Below are positions 37,746 to 50,889 of a stretch of 64,000 nt of DNA, in pieces. The DNA is taken from contig JADFUC010000514.1 of NCBI GenBank assembly GCA_019722365.1, positions 186,001 to 250,000 on the forward strand, read 5' to 3'. Every line of letters begins with the position of its first letter. The first letter of the stretch is position 1. Position numbers and translations under genes: made by a program. Source of the stretch: Lithospermum erythrorhizon (Eukaryota; Streptophyta; Magnoliopsida; Boraginales; Boraginaceae). The notes below the pieces were generated by a model, which ran no database searches, was not told the origin of the DNA, and was given only the letters and a program-made list of their open reading frames with translations.

Positions 37746-38479
37746 TCACAATCCATTATTCATCACACTGTGTGAGCATTGGGGTTAGACGGTAAGCACA
37801 AAATATATAATTATTGGTTGAATATAGATCTCATATGAATGTTACGTATAGCAAAATAACCTTTGTTTATGTTGCAAATTGCAATACACACTCACCCCAC
37901 TTCAATCTACGGAAAGTATTGTCCTTTTGAAGTCATTAAAGGAAAACGTGACTTTTCCATTTTTCCCTTGCTACTTGAGCTATTTTTATAGCTTTACTCC
38001 ATATTATTATACATGATTATTTTCAATAAATAGAACTATTAACAATAACGAAACCAGAAATGTGATATATGGACTAAGAGGGTAAAATGGATAACTTTTT
38101 GACTGATGAATATAATCTTTGAAAAAATATATAGTAAAATATACTCCGTAATTTCTATAAAACTAGTAGGAGCTGCGACTTTCCCCTATGCCTCTTTGTA
38201 ATTCCACCACTAACTGACAATATGGCTATACTAGGACTATCCGATTTATGAAACACCATAGTCACGATTCATCATTCTTGTTTGAGCTCTGTTATTCACT
38301 AAATGCAATGTCTTCATTTTGAGTTTCATTGTTTTCTAAAGTAGAATCTCTTATTACTTCTTCCATTTTTGGTATTGTGTTGATAAAAGTTTTAATATTG
38401 TATGTCATGAATTCAAAATTTATCTCTCATTTGTGTGTCAAATTTGTGCTTGTGCAAAGATGGATCAAACCATAAAAAG

Positions 38480-38940
38480 CTTTGAAAAATCACGCCGCAC
38501 TCACAGCGCCGGCAGAAGTCGATGCAGCTTTCTATGTTAGCGCCCTAAGAACCTTAGTAACGTGATTGACTACTTATGCAAAACTTCCCACGCCAAGACC
38601 TCGCTAGTGGGGGCGCAACCAGAGCACCCATTCTCTGAACAATCCATCGCCTACAAAGCAGAAGAAATCGAAGAAAAGACACACTACACAAGAAATCCGA
38701 GAGCACCCATTCCCTCATTTCATTTGTTTTTTCTGGCTACGATACATCGCTCGCAGCGTTCGCCGACGATTCACTCTTGTGCTTTTTGTGGAAGTCGATC
38801 GGTGTATCATTTTATCCTTTAAACGATCAACTCGCCTTCGCCCCAAGCACCGCTTTGGGGAAGAGGCCTAACTGCTTTTAAGGAAAGCCGGACGTGACTT
38901 GATCCGGTTTCGGCTTTTTGTTGTCGCTATTTCATTGTAA
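38480..38940. repeat. GC-richer block with hairpins, origin unknown
   Basis: Contains the near-palindrome CCCCAAGCACCGCTTTGGGG (about 38849-38868) and a second nested stem, AAAGCCGGA to TCCGGTTTCGGCTTTTT (about 38884-38917), which ends in a T run. The word AGAGCACCCATT occurs twice, 76 bp apart. The 86-codon frame starting at 38562 matches no family. Possibly a retroelement or Pol III-type fragment. Confidence 0.35.
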
Positions 38941-39057
38941 CTGCTGTTTATAGTTCTAATCTTTTGTTGTAATTTCGCATGCATATTGTATTATTTCTTT
39001 CGCAGCTCATTTCAGATAGCTTCTAAGATTTTCTACCAAATTTCTCCTTACATTTTT

Positions 39058-39407
39058 TGTATCAGATTGGAAGTTTGAACATGGAAGCAAGAAAAGTCAA
39101 GAGAGAGTTAGAAAGAATTTTAGAAGAATAAGTTTCTTCTATATATTAATATTTTCTGTCAATAGTTTTTGTACATCACTGATGTATTTATATGCATGAG
39201 GAGAACTTGATCATCAAGCTAAAATTGCACTATTATCTATCATGTATCTATATACAAAATCTTCTAGATCAACTTCTATTCACTATAATTACATGTGTGA
39301 TTATTTACAAATAACCAGCCGGTTAGCCTAACTAACTTTAGTTTGTTGAGCTGATATTTTGCTTATGATATTTTGCTTATGATGGAATGATTGGCATATT
39401 ATCAACA
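39058..39407 (-). repeat. Candidate solo LTR, about 350 bp
   Basis: Read on the minus strand it starts TGTTGATAATATG and ends CTGATACA, so it has TG...CA ends. It contains CATATAAATAC, a plausible TATA box, two thirds of the way in. No primer-binding site, purine tract or matching five-base flanks were found, hence solo or truncated. Confidence 0.4.
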
Positions 39408-39447
39408 CTTCATTATATCAAAATCCGTAAATGTGTGTATATTTGCG

Positions 39448-39640
39448 GAACATCTCGCCGATATCGACGCTTTTGCGCACCTGCGCATCGGTTCGTTCGA
39501 TCCTCTACGCCAGCAAGTAATTGCTGCCGGATTCGTGGTCGTGCCTCGGTGTTGCGTTACTCGCTAGCGCTGGCGCCGTACGGGTGGCTACGGACCGCCC
39601 GAGGCACATTCGGATAACCTCCCACATTAGCGACATGGAT
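39448..39640. repeat. GC-rich dispersed repeat, copy 2 (SINE-like)
   Basis: Homologous to 1735-1955: GTTCGATCC (B-box-like), TTGCTGCCGGATTCGTGGTC, CGTGCCTCGGT and GTACGGGTGGCTACGGAC occur in the same order. The two copies differ at many sites, so they are old. Confidence 0.5.
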
Positions 39641-40528
39641 CAAATACCACCAAGCGACGCTCTTCGCTGAAGCGATTAACGTGAAATCAGAAATGTAATC
39701 GCTCGTGAGCGTAGATACCGGGGCTTGTCAATCTAACTGGATAATAATTTTGGAATAATACAAAATTATGAAAGATTTTATTAGAGTTAATTGGTAGTTT
39801 GTCCCGCAGGTCAGATCAAAGCCGCACGGCCCTAAGTAGTGTTGGCAACGTAGCACAAATGGTCCCTCGAAAAGTCATCCTGCTACAATTCGGCCCTATT
39901 TTAATATCTCCAAGTAATATTTAACATTTCATGCGATTAAAGCTTAGTTTTAGGGTTAAAATATAATTTTAAAAATTATACACTAATTACACAATCAAAA
40001 TACATCAATAAAAAATACATTTTAAAAATTAGAAACTTAATGGGGCCAAATCTCAAAAATTGTACTTTGACCCCAAACCTAAGCTTTAATCGCGTGAAAT
40101 GTTAAATATTAAATTTATTATGTTAAAATGTGATCAAATCAGAATCCAAGGCTCCTCAGGACCATTTGTAGTACGAAGGTTACTTATCGACCAATATGCA
40201 ATTTTGATACACTTACTGAAACCAAACCATCAATGATATCGACTTTGTTACGGATTTTTCCTCAAATTAACTCATGTTATATCCAGACACACGTAACACC
40301 GAACCAAATCTTACTTTGAGGATTCGACATCAAGAGGTTCAATCTGGTTTGGACTCTCTAAACTTTTTTGCGGTTTCAGTTCTAATTCCCTATAAAAAAA
40401 CTCCCATAATCCTTATAAGGAACGAGTAGCCTACTGAAGTTTCAACCTTTTAGCTCGACTCGCTTGAATCCTACTCATTAATCGGGGCGAAAATAAACAA
40501 TTTTTTCTCAGACAAAATACTCAGTAAT
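39641..40528. other. Intergenic DNA between repeats
   Basis: Mostly AT-rich. A short richer start (about 39641-39735) may extend the SINE-like copy. No conserved frame. Confidence 0.35.
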
Positions 40529-40774
40529 TGTTATAAATATAACGAAGAACAAAGTAAATAGACAGAGAGAATAATAAACAAGCGAGTAACGATATCTTTA
40601 TCGCTTTTTTTTGATGTCTAGAATACAATACAATGAATGCTTATTTATAAGCTTCCAATATATATCACACAAGGTAATTATTTGGTAAATAAGTAACTGG
40701 TAAAGGCAACATAATAACTTCCTAATCAATTCATCTCCTTTCTTGACGCATACACATCCACACATTTTACAACA
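40529..40774 (-). repeat. 3' LTR of element B
   Basis: Shares AGTAACGATATCTTT, AATACAATACAA and CCAATATATATCACAC with 46106-46326. Confidence 0.65.
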
Positions 40775-43700
40775 CTCCTCCATAACATTAACTAAAATAT
40801 GTCTCGCTAAAACCTTACTAGAAAAAAAAAACCAGACATAAAAATTCAGTGAAGGAAAAAGAGTGCATTATTCTTAACATACGCTTATAATGTTGCCTCA
40901 TTAAAACCTTATCAGGAAAACCCATTTGGGACAAAACCTTGATTAAGGAAAAAGAGTACAACGCGTATTAACTCCCCTCATGACCACATCACTGACATCA
41001 CTTAGTCCACGTAGTCTTATACTTCTGGATAGGTTTTCGAATGTTGAGGTAGGAAGTGATTTAGTGAATATATCTGTCAGATTATTACAAGATCGAATTT
41101 ATTGAAAATCGATTTCACCATTCCTTTAAAATCATGGATGTAGGCTAACACTAATATATTTTGCTCTCATCTCCTTTGGATATGTCATTCATTTTACTGT
41201 GCAACACATCTACATAATTATCGCTATAAAATTGTCGTGACTAACTTTCATATGATAAATCACAAGTAATATGGATTGGCTGAACATATTCCTCAACTAA
41301 ACGTATTCACGATTTCTTCGCGGCGCTTCAAGATCTCTACGTGTCGATGATTTTTTTGATCTAGTTTGCTTTCGCATATCACCGTGAAATACATAATTGG
41401 CTTCAATAAAGAAACACTATGTATGTGATCTTCCAATATAGATCATATAAAGATATGCATTCTGACAATCAATTGCGGTATAAATTCGAATATGTTCTAC
41501 CTAACAATCTTATATCCCTTATATATTTAACTTCATTTCAATGCATCCGTGTTGATATTTCCTCCTAATATATATCACTACTTCAATAGCACTTATATAT
41601 GATAAGAAGTTCGCTTTTGACTCAAATAATTCTTTTTGTAATTTTCGGCATCAATGGGCCATTGTTCACATATGGTGATATTATAATTATCGGGAACCTA
41701 ATCCCACTCTTGTCAACCATATTTCATCTCAAATTCCTTCTTCAAGAAGTTTACAATTCTTGAAAAGCTCTTCAGAGTTCCAATAATGTTTAAGTCATAA
41801 ACATAAATTGTCATTTTCATAAACTTTTTCTCCTCGATCTTTACATGTAAATACAACGCCATGTAAGATCATTCATATAACCATCTTTGGTTAAATAGTC
41901 ACTAGAAAACCCTCAGGAACAAAAAACCTGGTGAAATAAAAGATTATATTCTCTTTAGGTATGCTTCAGGTAATTATCTTATTAAAAACTTTGTCAAGAA
42001 AAACCTAGTGAGAAAAAACTCAGTGAATGAAAAAGAGTATAATGCATATCCTATCTCCTCGATGAGATCATCATCAGAGTATCATATCTCCCTCTGATGA
42101 GATCACCAGTTTAGATTATTCAAGCAGAATATCCAAATAACGCTACAAGCGTTTGTCAATATTGCATGATTATGTAATCATGTATCAGTTGTAAGATATA
42201 TATTAGAATTGGTACTTCAAGACCAAGTTCATGTCTCTGCATTTGCAGATATTACCATTATTCTTTTACGGATCTCATTTAATTGAGATTAAATATTTCT
42301 ACCATGTATCAAATATGATATGAATTTGTACTTACATGCATAATTGTCATGTATATATCTTTACAAAATATTTAATTTCAAACTGACAGGTATCTTGTTC
42401 GACAATCAAAAATTGTACAGAGTACAAATTTATAATTACATGTCTAATTGGCTTCAGATATACCTTTATAAGGCATTTGATTCCAAATCGATTATAAACA
42501 TCTTGTTTAACAACTAAATAACTCTATGTGAGTTGTCAGGTTAACTTTATTCATGATAACTTAGTCATTGATAACTCTTCTGTAGTCTCTCATAAAGTAT
42601 AATCGGATCTTCAAGAAGATCATGATTATTTATGTCACCATTAATGATAAATAAATCAAATCATCAATAAAATATGAAGTATCAATATCAACTTACTATT
42701 AATAATTCAAATATCTCTATAGCACATGATAAGTAAACAAATGTAGGGTACAATCACAGGGGCATAATATAAAGTTAAACATGTATGACATATTATCGAT
42801 AAATCCTATGTTCATGTGATATCAAATAAAATGAGAATGCAAATCAATGTCTAATAATGCCGAATCTGGGTAATCCATCTTCCGGATGGCTTTTAAATAT
42901 TCAAGTATTTTATATTAACTCAACTCGAAGCAAGCTTCCCGGAATATAGATATGTGCTTCATGCATCATAAATCCTTCTACATGTTTTCATGTATACATA
43001 TTTCGTTGCATGCTATATTATAAGTCATGCACGCAAATCAAGAGGTTATCTTTTGTTTGTTACCAAACATTTATAATTTTATACCTCTATCAAAAAGGTG
43101 TATGTGTCACCTTATACCTATTTAGCTGTTCGTGGGTACAAATATTATGTGACAAATCTTAGCGATTTATTCTCACAGTACCAAGACATAATGCACTACC
43201 TTCAAGTATAAATTTCTCACTTATATAGTGCTTCATTAGACTCCGCACTCAGTATATACTTCACGAGTGTCGTATTTCATTAGACTCTAGCTCCAAATTT
43301 CTCATTTATATAGTGAGTTTTGTTTACTCTTGATTGCGTCTTTTTTCTTTGGCCATTCATAAATATATACATCTACTCACTTAACGAGATAGATTTCAGA
43401 TCCTCATATTGCTTCATGATATAGCCGTTTCATTGTACGCAATATTTATTGTCGATAATCCTTTAATTTTGGTTCCACCCATGTTCATGATAACTCCGAA
43501 TTCATTATAGTCATGAATTTCGCTATGTAAATGTCTTCTAGACACAGTTAGCTTATTCATGATATAGTTACGCACCTTCAGTGAGGACCATCTTCAATGT
43601 CATACCTTCTCATGGTGGAACTATATCATTTACAACGGTTCTTCAGAACCTCCACTCTATTTTGAATGTTTATAACCGGTGATAAGACTTCATTGCTTTC

Positions 43701-46105
43701 TTTGAGGTCGAATTGTTTTGGTGAGCCGAACTTCTAGTTCATATCATCCTTATTCATATTTTCTCTTGAACTTCAAGTTCATATTTATTTATTTTTAGAT
43801 CACTCTAATATGTGGATATTTCAACTGCGATAGTTTATTTTTTTTTTTTCAATTGTATCAGAAATACCCTCACGTTGAAAAACATTGATATATCACAAAC
43901 GAAAAAGTACTTCGATAAGTTAATTTCACTCTCAGATTTCCAAGTATATATGTACATACCTTCCGGTATAATAATCATTTAAAAATCATCATTTGTACAT
44001 AGTATCGCTGAATATATGACGCACGCATAACTGTGAGCTGCAAAATATGTGATTTCGACCAAACCAACTATATCGGGAGTTTTATAATAATTTGGCATAC
44101 GTTAACAAGTTGGTTACTAGATAGTGTAAAATTTCTCAATGATCAATCGCAGATACATTTAATTAAACGTGCCCCACAACAATAATCCCAGAGTTTGCAC
44201 CATGGCTCACATAAATTCTTTCTAAACTTAATGGGGCTTTATCGGCTTCAACGGTTCCTTAATTAAATATATAATTATTTTTTCGCATTGTAACTAACCC
44301 GGACGGTCTAATTGTGTTATGCCAAATAATAAAATTTCACAATTTCAAACTTCCGGTTTGACAAAATGTATTTTCGTGATACAAACATGTTTGTTATTTC
44401 GTGATAACAATATATTAGCTCTTCTAGAGCCTTCAATTGATTTTGCTACACTCACAAATATTAGCTCTTTCTCTCGAGCCTTCTTACTTTTGTCTCAATG
44501 CGTAGAGCACTCACATACGCTTTCTAAACCTGCTAGATTCTTCGTACTTAATATGGTGCATCTTGAATACATATTTTTGAGGCCACCGATCCGCTATCTT
44601 TCCAGAGCATTCAAATAATTTTGCACCATTTTAATATTGTAAATAACACTCGGCTTGTGTTATTAGATAAGAAAAACATTTCTTATCTTTGGAATGTTAA
44701 GAGAAATTCATCGTCTCCTTCAAGATATGATATGGTGGCTCTGTCAGAAAGATTCAATTAATTTTTTACACTACCATATTTCGATAATATTTTCTTCCCT
44801 TGTTATCAAGTAATAAATTTTTTTTTCTCATCACTTCAACATATGAGTTGAATTATACAACATATAAACAAAGTTGTACACTTATAAATAATATATACCA
44901 CTTCAAGGGTATAATCATTTGCTTCAAGGATTAACCACTTTAGGGGTATATATTATTGTATATTAACATGTAATCATGCGTTATGTCTTTCAAAGGAGTC
45001 AAATAATGTTGGTATATTCCACCATTTTCTTGTTGTCTTCAAGACTAACAATACTATGCAATTAAAACTTGGTGTATATCAGATTACGCACTGTAAGATC
45101 TTGAACTTCAAGAGTATTTTTTTTTCAAAAAAAACTCACCCCACCGCCTCCCCTTACAACGAAGATTTAACTCCGTGACCCATTCCTCAACTCAAGAGTA
45201 GATACATATTTAAATCAACTATAGTTTAATGCCTACACACTCGTTCAATTTCATTCGGCAGGCATTTCCGAATCCTGTGGGCTAAACGATAAAAGAAAGT
45301 AATCAAATTTAAAATCCATTCCATGTAATTGAATATGTATTCTTTATATAATATGAGTCTTCAGGTCTCATAATTGAATTCATATGATTTCATATTATCA
45401 GTCAAAATAACGATATCGAGATAAATTCTTCTAATATTCAAAAGCCCTCAATTTATATGGCTAGTCATAGTAAGATGCACTTGATATGGGTAAACTAATG
45501 ATTTTGAATTAATAAGTCTTCGAGACTTAAGTATTTAATGATTGTCTTCTAGACTGATAAATTTAATATTTAATCATATCATAGATCAAATAATATGTGA
45601 ATCAATAACGAAATCAAAAACATACTCCGTTATATTAACAAATAAATTCACAATTTGCATAAACACATCAATCTGATGACTTACAATACTAATAATGGAA
45701 ATATACACCAAACTAATTAAAATGTATATTACTATAAAGGTTATATATGTTACTATTCAAACCCCAATAATAATAATAAACAAGTTCTATCGTATAAATT
45801 GTTTAAAACCCCATATGTTTAATAACGGCTCGTTCTCGATTAGAACCTTTTCTTGCATGAAAATTCGCTTATCTTACGATAAATCTTATTTTCCTTTAAT
45901 TTAATTTCGTATGAACGATTAACTTAGAAATATGATATAATATACTGTATAATATTTTGCTACTAAAACTCAACCTAAGTCACTAATGGCGTATCATCAT
46001 GTTAATACTTGTATTTTGGTTTATTCATTCTACTAATTTCATGAAAAATAAAACTTAGTTAAATGTGTAGTATTACCAATGGAGAACATCATCGCATCGA
46101 TAACG

Positions 46106-46326
46106 CTAGTTATAAATATAAATGCTAACAAAAGAAATGTATTGCAGTAATAATAAACAAGTTAGTAACGATATCTTTGGCTGATTTTGTCGATGCGTGT
46201 AATACAATACAACGAAGACTTCATTTATAAAGCCTCCAATATATATCACACGTATAATTACTGGAGCAAAAGTTGGGGCAGCGCTAATAACTTTCTAATC
46301 AACTGTTATACGTGCACGCCTTGACC
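46106..46326 (-). repeat. 5' LTR of element B, outer end lost
   Basis: Second copy of the element B terminal repeat. The similarity ends near 46326, before the expected ACA terminus. Just inside it, GATAACG (46099-46105) would read CGTTATC on the minus strand, a plausible primer-binding start. Confidence 0.55.
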
Positions 46327-46790
46327 GTTAAATTATTTTATTATTTTATAATAAATTATAATGAATTTTTAAAAACTAAAAGTTAAATAAAGATTTAAAA
46401 GCGCTACTAAAATAAAGATGTAACACCTGTGAAAATAACTTTTATTTTCTTTCTATCAATTACGAGCATTACGCAAGCAGGACAAGGATATTTGCATAAG
46501 AAGAGTTTGGCTGGTAATTTATTCACAGGCTACATAATTCACGGCTAAGCTTACTGGCGAAAATAAAATAAAAAAATGCATCGTAAGCAGAAAATGGGTA
46601 AATACATTAATTGGATTCACTTTATAACCGCCAATCCACCCCTTACACATTATATATAGTATAGATTCATCTCCTTTTTTTACGGACAAGACATCACAAT
46701 ATTTCCATAACAGTAATGAATTAAATTGTTATTATCATTAATTCAACCAATAATCCTACAAATTCACAAATAATGCTTCTATAATCTATA

Positions 46791-47609
46791 CTAATATACC
46801 TCTAATCCATGCAACACTCCGGCATATTTCTCCGGTCCTTCATTAACAAAATACATATCCCTAATCTTTTGAAAGGCATGCCACGTCAGCAAACTGTCCG
46901 AACCGGCCTGGTGGCACTTCCCCACCTCCCGGTTCACTGCCAACGTCTTCGCCACGCGCTCAAGCCCGCCATATAAGCTGCATTGACAAAACTTAATCAA
47001 ATGTTTAACATCATAAACATTTTCCCCGAAAAATACCCGTGTTGCCGCCAAGAAACCGCTAACACCGCCAGGCAATGGGTGGCGCGTGAGAATCTTGATT
47101 AGGTAAGCAAAATCATACGCGCTATGAAACGTCACCCATGTGACCGAGTCATTGCAAACAACTCCAGATGACATCATGAACTCCGCAAACACCCTAGAGT
47201 CAACCCCATCTCTTCGATTTCGGTCAAAGTCAATCCCTTGTCGAGTCAACAACTCGATCGAATCAGGCGCGTGAGGGTCACGCGCCGGATCGAAGTCTCG
47301 AAAATTAAACTGCCATATCACACGGTGGTCACCGTCAATTTCCGGGAGGTTTCCATCAATGTCTGAGAGAGTCAACCCAAGCTGGATCAAATTCAAAGAG
47401 TCAACGTTTGACTTCAACAATTTATAGCGTTCAACTGGACAATTCCAATTCTTGAAATTATCAGGAGAATTCTTGAAAATTACCCCAGGGAATTCAGTAT
47501 CCATAGATATATATGAATAATCATCAATAAAATCACCAATTAATTGAAATTCACTAATTAAATTCTCTGACCATACTTCACGTATCTTGATCGGCTTCAA
47601 CTTGGTCAT
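46791..47609 (-). CDS. CCR4-associated factor 1 (CAF1) deadenylase
   Basis: Poly(A)-specific 3'-5' exoribonuclease of the CCR4-NOT complex, which shortens mRNA tails in the cytoplasm. Single exon, 272 residues, the normal size for the plant CAF1 group that includes CAF1-9 and CAF1-11. DEDD nuclease residues are in place: D37 and E39 in SMDTEFPG, D166 in [10 protein letters not shown], and H233 and D238 in [21 protein letters not shown] (197-206) is also typical. The N-terminus KIREVW lies at the family position, which supports this start. A TATA box lies 100 bp upstream on the minus strand. The decayed 5' LTR of element B ends about 460 bp beyond the stop codon. No damage seen, so probably functional. 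Confidence 0.94.
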   Translation of the reverse strand: MTKLKPIKIREVWSENLISEFQLIGDFIDDYSYISMDTEFPGVIFKNSPDNFKNWNCPVERYKLLKSNVDSLNLIQLGLTLSDIDGNLPEIDGDHRVIWQFNFRDFDPARDPHAPDSIELLTRQGIDFDRNRRDGVDSRVFAEFMMSSGVVCNDSVTWVTFHSAYDFAYLIKILTRHPLPGGVSGFLAATRVFFGENVYDVKHLIKFCQCSLYGGLERVAKTLAVNREVGKCHQAGSDSLLTWHAFQKIRDMYFVNEGPEKYAGVLHGLEVY

Positions 47610-47710
47610 CGAATATAAATAATTATTGTCCCCTAAGAAACTAAAATATCCGACTATTTTAATGATGTAAGAAGAAATAATATGGGTTGAAGAATATGTA
47701 AAGTGGGGGT

Positions 47711-47720
47711 TTATATATAA
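47711..47720 (-). promoter_or_regulatory. TATA box candidate for the CAF1 gene
   Basis: TTATATATAA, symmetric, about 100 bp upstream of the ATG at 47609 on the minus strand. Confidence 0.5.
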
Positions 47721-49240
47721 GGGGGTGGGAGTATGGAGGTGCGAGGAAAGGGATGTATTTTAGGTAGTTTCTTGTGAGTGGGGACATGGAGGATGAATAT
47801 AGGAACATGCATCATGTATTCGTGTATGATTGTTGTTCTTATCTAATTGGATGTCGGTATCAGATAATTCAATAGGATAGATAAATATATATATATAATA
47901 TACATTTTATTGGATTTAGATAATTATTTTATTATTTCGAATATCATGCTAGAAAATATATTCTTATTAGATGCGAAGCTCTTAAGAGGCTGGGGTTTTG
48001 TTAAACTCATTAACTACTTAAACTTAATTAATTCACATTTAATTTATTGCCTTCTTTGTTAATGAATTATTTTAAGTGATTATCAAAATCATTAACAAAA
48101 AATTAAGTTATTTTTACCTCTTAATCAAATAATCTCACAATTCTCCTCTTACCCAATTCTAACCCTAAAAGAAAACAATCTCTTCTCCTTTCTTCAACTT
48201 ACACATTCTTCTTCTCCAATTTATCACAGGTTAATAATTTTTATCCCTTTCTCTATTCAATTTATAATACTCGGATGTATTATTTTTCAATTTAATTCTT
48301 TGTATTTTATTCAATGTATTGTAGGTTGTTACTATGAATAATCAATTATTTTGTCGTTGTTTTGTTAATTTTGTATTTTTAATTTAATTCTTTGTATTTT
48401 ATTCAATGTAATGGGATCGGCCCAAATTTTGTGCATCAAATATATATGATTAATCTACGGGATCAAATCGCTAACCAGTTTGTACTTGGAAGTTAATTAC
48501 AGATGGCGAGCTAAGAATCATGTTCGTTTTTTTATCAAAGAAGACAAGCTTCAGATTATGCGCTCAAACGAAGACAAAGTTTGGGTTATTTTCTTATTAA
48601 TCAGTTAATTGGTGGCTATTATCCAATTTTTTCAAGATGTACGCTTGATTAATTTATTGAATTTTATATAAGTTTTTTTATAAATTTTAAATATTTAATT
48701 AATGATATTTAGAATTTATTTATATTTTAATATTTATTTTTAATCAAATTATTATATTTATACTACTATCTATAATCTAATTAATAAGATTGATTATTTA
48801 ATTATCTATTATAAGAGATTATTTATTTAATATATGATTCATATATAAATAAAACGAATTCAAGCGTAGTAAGAAAAGCTTGTTAAACAACTCAATTCTA
48901 AGCTTTTTCTTTGAACTGCTATCAAACACCTAAATATTTTATTCGATTCATTCATAATTTCATATTCGCAATTCCGCTCTTAGTTATTCCGCCGTACTCG
49001 GGCCAATTTTGGCTAGATTTAACAAACACCTCCTACCAAATTGTGGCTTTCGAGCCCGGTGAGGTTATGAAAATTCTTAAGCTTGTACTTAAGCCATAAG
49101 ATCTACTCCATCTATTTAAAGAAAAATAATTATCATTATTTGAAATAATCCAAAGATCCTTTTTCATTTAGTATTCATACTTGGAGAGTTGGAGTATTAT
49201 TTATACAATAATAAGAACGTTAAAAAACGTATCTATGAGG
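47721..49240. other. AT-rich intergenic DNA
   Basis: No conserved frame. Two near-copies of a word around TTTAATTCTTTGTATTTTAT (48290 and 48375) point to a local duplication. Confidence 0.35.
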
Positions 49241-49379
49241 GGGAGCATTTAGACATTGAACGATTTCCCCACCCTTTCAATGAAATAATGCTTCACGGAT
49301 TATGTAGGTGTGTGAGGTGCATATATTTAAGGTAATAATTTTCAAGACTCAAAATTTTGACCATTTTACTCCTATCGAT

Positions 49380-49570
49380 GTATGGAGTGTGGGTTGGAAA
49401 GCACTTCAATCCCACATTTCATATGATCGGTAAACCATTCTTTATGCCTACCAACCGCATTTACGCTGGTTAGAAATACCACCAACAAAGATGGAGCGCT
49501 GGTTGAATGCTACCAACCGCATTGAGCGTGGTCGAAAGCACTTCCACTCCATACTCCACGTGGCCGGGTA
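49380..49570. repeat. Imperfect tandem units also found at 53065-53280
   Basis: The phrase GGTCGAAAGCACTTCCACTC, then CTCCACGTGGCCGGGTAATA, echoes GTTGGAAAGCACTTCAATCC at 49391 and GGTCGAAAGAATTCCAACCC at 53073. Also ACCAACCGCATT occurs twice (49449 and 49511). Probably LTR-derived. Confidence 0.45.
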
Positions 49571-49716
49571 ATATGGTAAAATTGATACACAAATATTTAA
49601 TCACCGAACGTACTCAAACGGGCTCATATATAACAAACAAATGGCCTCATTTGTTGGTTGGTACACCAAACACGCATTTCATGGGGTCGCTTTCTATATG
49701 CCCAACACAACGAGAC

Positions 49717-49838
49717 GGTTTCTTTTAACGAACAAACACGCCTACGAGTTGGGTTTTTTAACGGACAAACACGCCATGAGTTGGTTTCTTTAACGACAAA
49801 CACGCCTACTTACTCGTTTCTTTAACGGACAAACACTC
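49717..49838. repeat. Minisatellite, about 35-bp unit, four copies
   Basis: TTTAACGGACAAACACGCC followed by ACGAGTTGG-like sequence recurs four times with small differences. Confidence 0.7.
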
Positions 49839-49949
49839 AAAAAGTATAAGATAATAATCGGTATGCTATATTTTTGTATGTTGAAAAATATAACTTTTGA
49901 TACTTTTATTCGGTATCGATTTGCGCAAAAAACGACGTGATTTACCTCG

Positions 49950-50430
49950 CTGAACTATAGTCCTCCGATTGCCTATCTATCGCTTACGAGCACGTATATG
50001 TAAGTGCTACCGGTTCTTCAATGTCCCGATCGGCTCTCCAAATGACAACCTACAAAATCCAACCGGGGCGCGCCTAAAGTGGTCTCCGATGCCTAAGTTG
50101 AACAGACAAACCGGCGCATCCGCACCTAAAGAAAATAAACATTTACAATCGATACGTGAACAACCGCCGCAGTCAAAGGATATCTTTTGTTACTTAATAT
50201 GTCACTTTTTCAACCGACGCGACAACCGGCGGTATATGAATATAATGTACTCGTGTCAAAGCGTGTCAATTCTATCGGGTGGTGATTTATATATGTCATC
50301 CGGGACGATATATAAATGTGTCATCCGACTCTGTAAACACGCTTCACCCGATGATATGTAAATATGTTATCCCGACGATAGATACATATGTCATCCGGGA
50401 CGATATCGATTTACGTAGACCCGACTTCCT
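49950..50430. repeat. Probable LTR remnant with a second minisatellite
   Basis: The phrase CTCCGATTGCCTATCTATCG near 49961 resembles LTR sequence of plant Gypsy elements (from memory, weak). At 50278-50420, GATATATAAATGTGTCATCC-type units recur four to five times with a spacing of about 25-45 bp. The 130-codon open frame at 49969-50361 has no recognised domain. Confidence 0.4.
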
Positions 50431-50889
50431 TTTTGAGAGAAAATAAAACGTAGGTGTCTACTTTATTAAGTTTGGTAAATAATATTTGACTAAGAATTTT
50501 TAATATATAAATATATAAAGCTCCTTTCTTTTCATCTAATCCCCCTTTCCTAGAGAGGTAGGACTCTATTTATAGAAAGAGAGTAAAGGTAAATAAATAT
50601 ATATAAAGCCCTTTTCTTCTTTGTAATTATATTAAGCACAACAAGGAGCAATCAAGTAGTTTTTCGATATGGTACGTGTGACTTTGACAACCACATCCAT
50701 GGCTTTTCCTCACTTCATTCTACAACCTTAGACTCTTTCAGATAATTTGCTTCTGGATGCAATACTTACATTATCATATTGATACTCCACAAAGTACATA
50801 ACAGTAAAACTAAATCATAAAGATAGTTACCTTGGGACATGTTTAATGTCCCTCCTCACCATTATTAATGTTGACTAAATTATTCCTTA

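Larger units (their letters stand above)
40529..46326 (-). mobile_element. Decayed LTR retrotransposon B (probably Ty1/copia), minus orientation
   Basis: Same family and orientation as element A. The 3' LTR (40529-40774, TGTTATAAATATAACG to ACAACA) is followed by CTCCTCC, the complement of a purine tract. The 5' LTR begins near 46106 and seems to lose its last ~30 bp at about 46326. The interior follows element A in order; a 102-bp block (41503-41604) is identical to 25449-25550. No polyprotein frame survives. Confidence 0.65.

Noticed and set aside
38562..38822. 86-codon plus-strand frame
   Set aside because: No domain, and it sits in a GC-rich repeat-like block.
44319..44618. 99-codon plus-strand frame
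   Set aside because: Inside decayed element B on the strand opposite to its orientation; no match.
49969..50361. 130-codon plus-strand frame
   Set aside because: Lies in retroelement debris and overlaps a minisatellite; no domain recognised.
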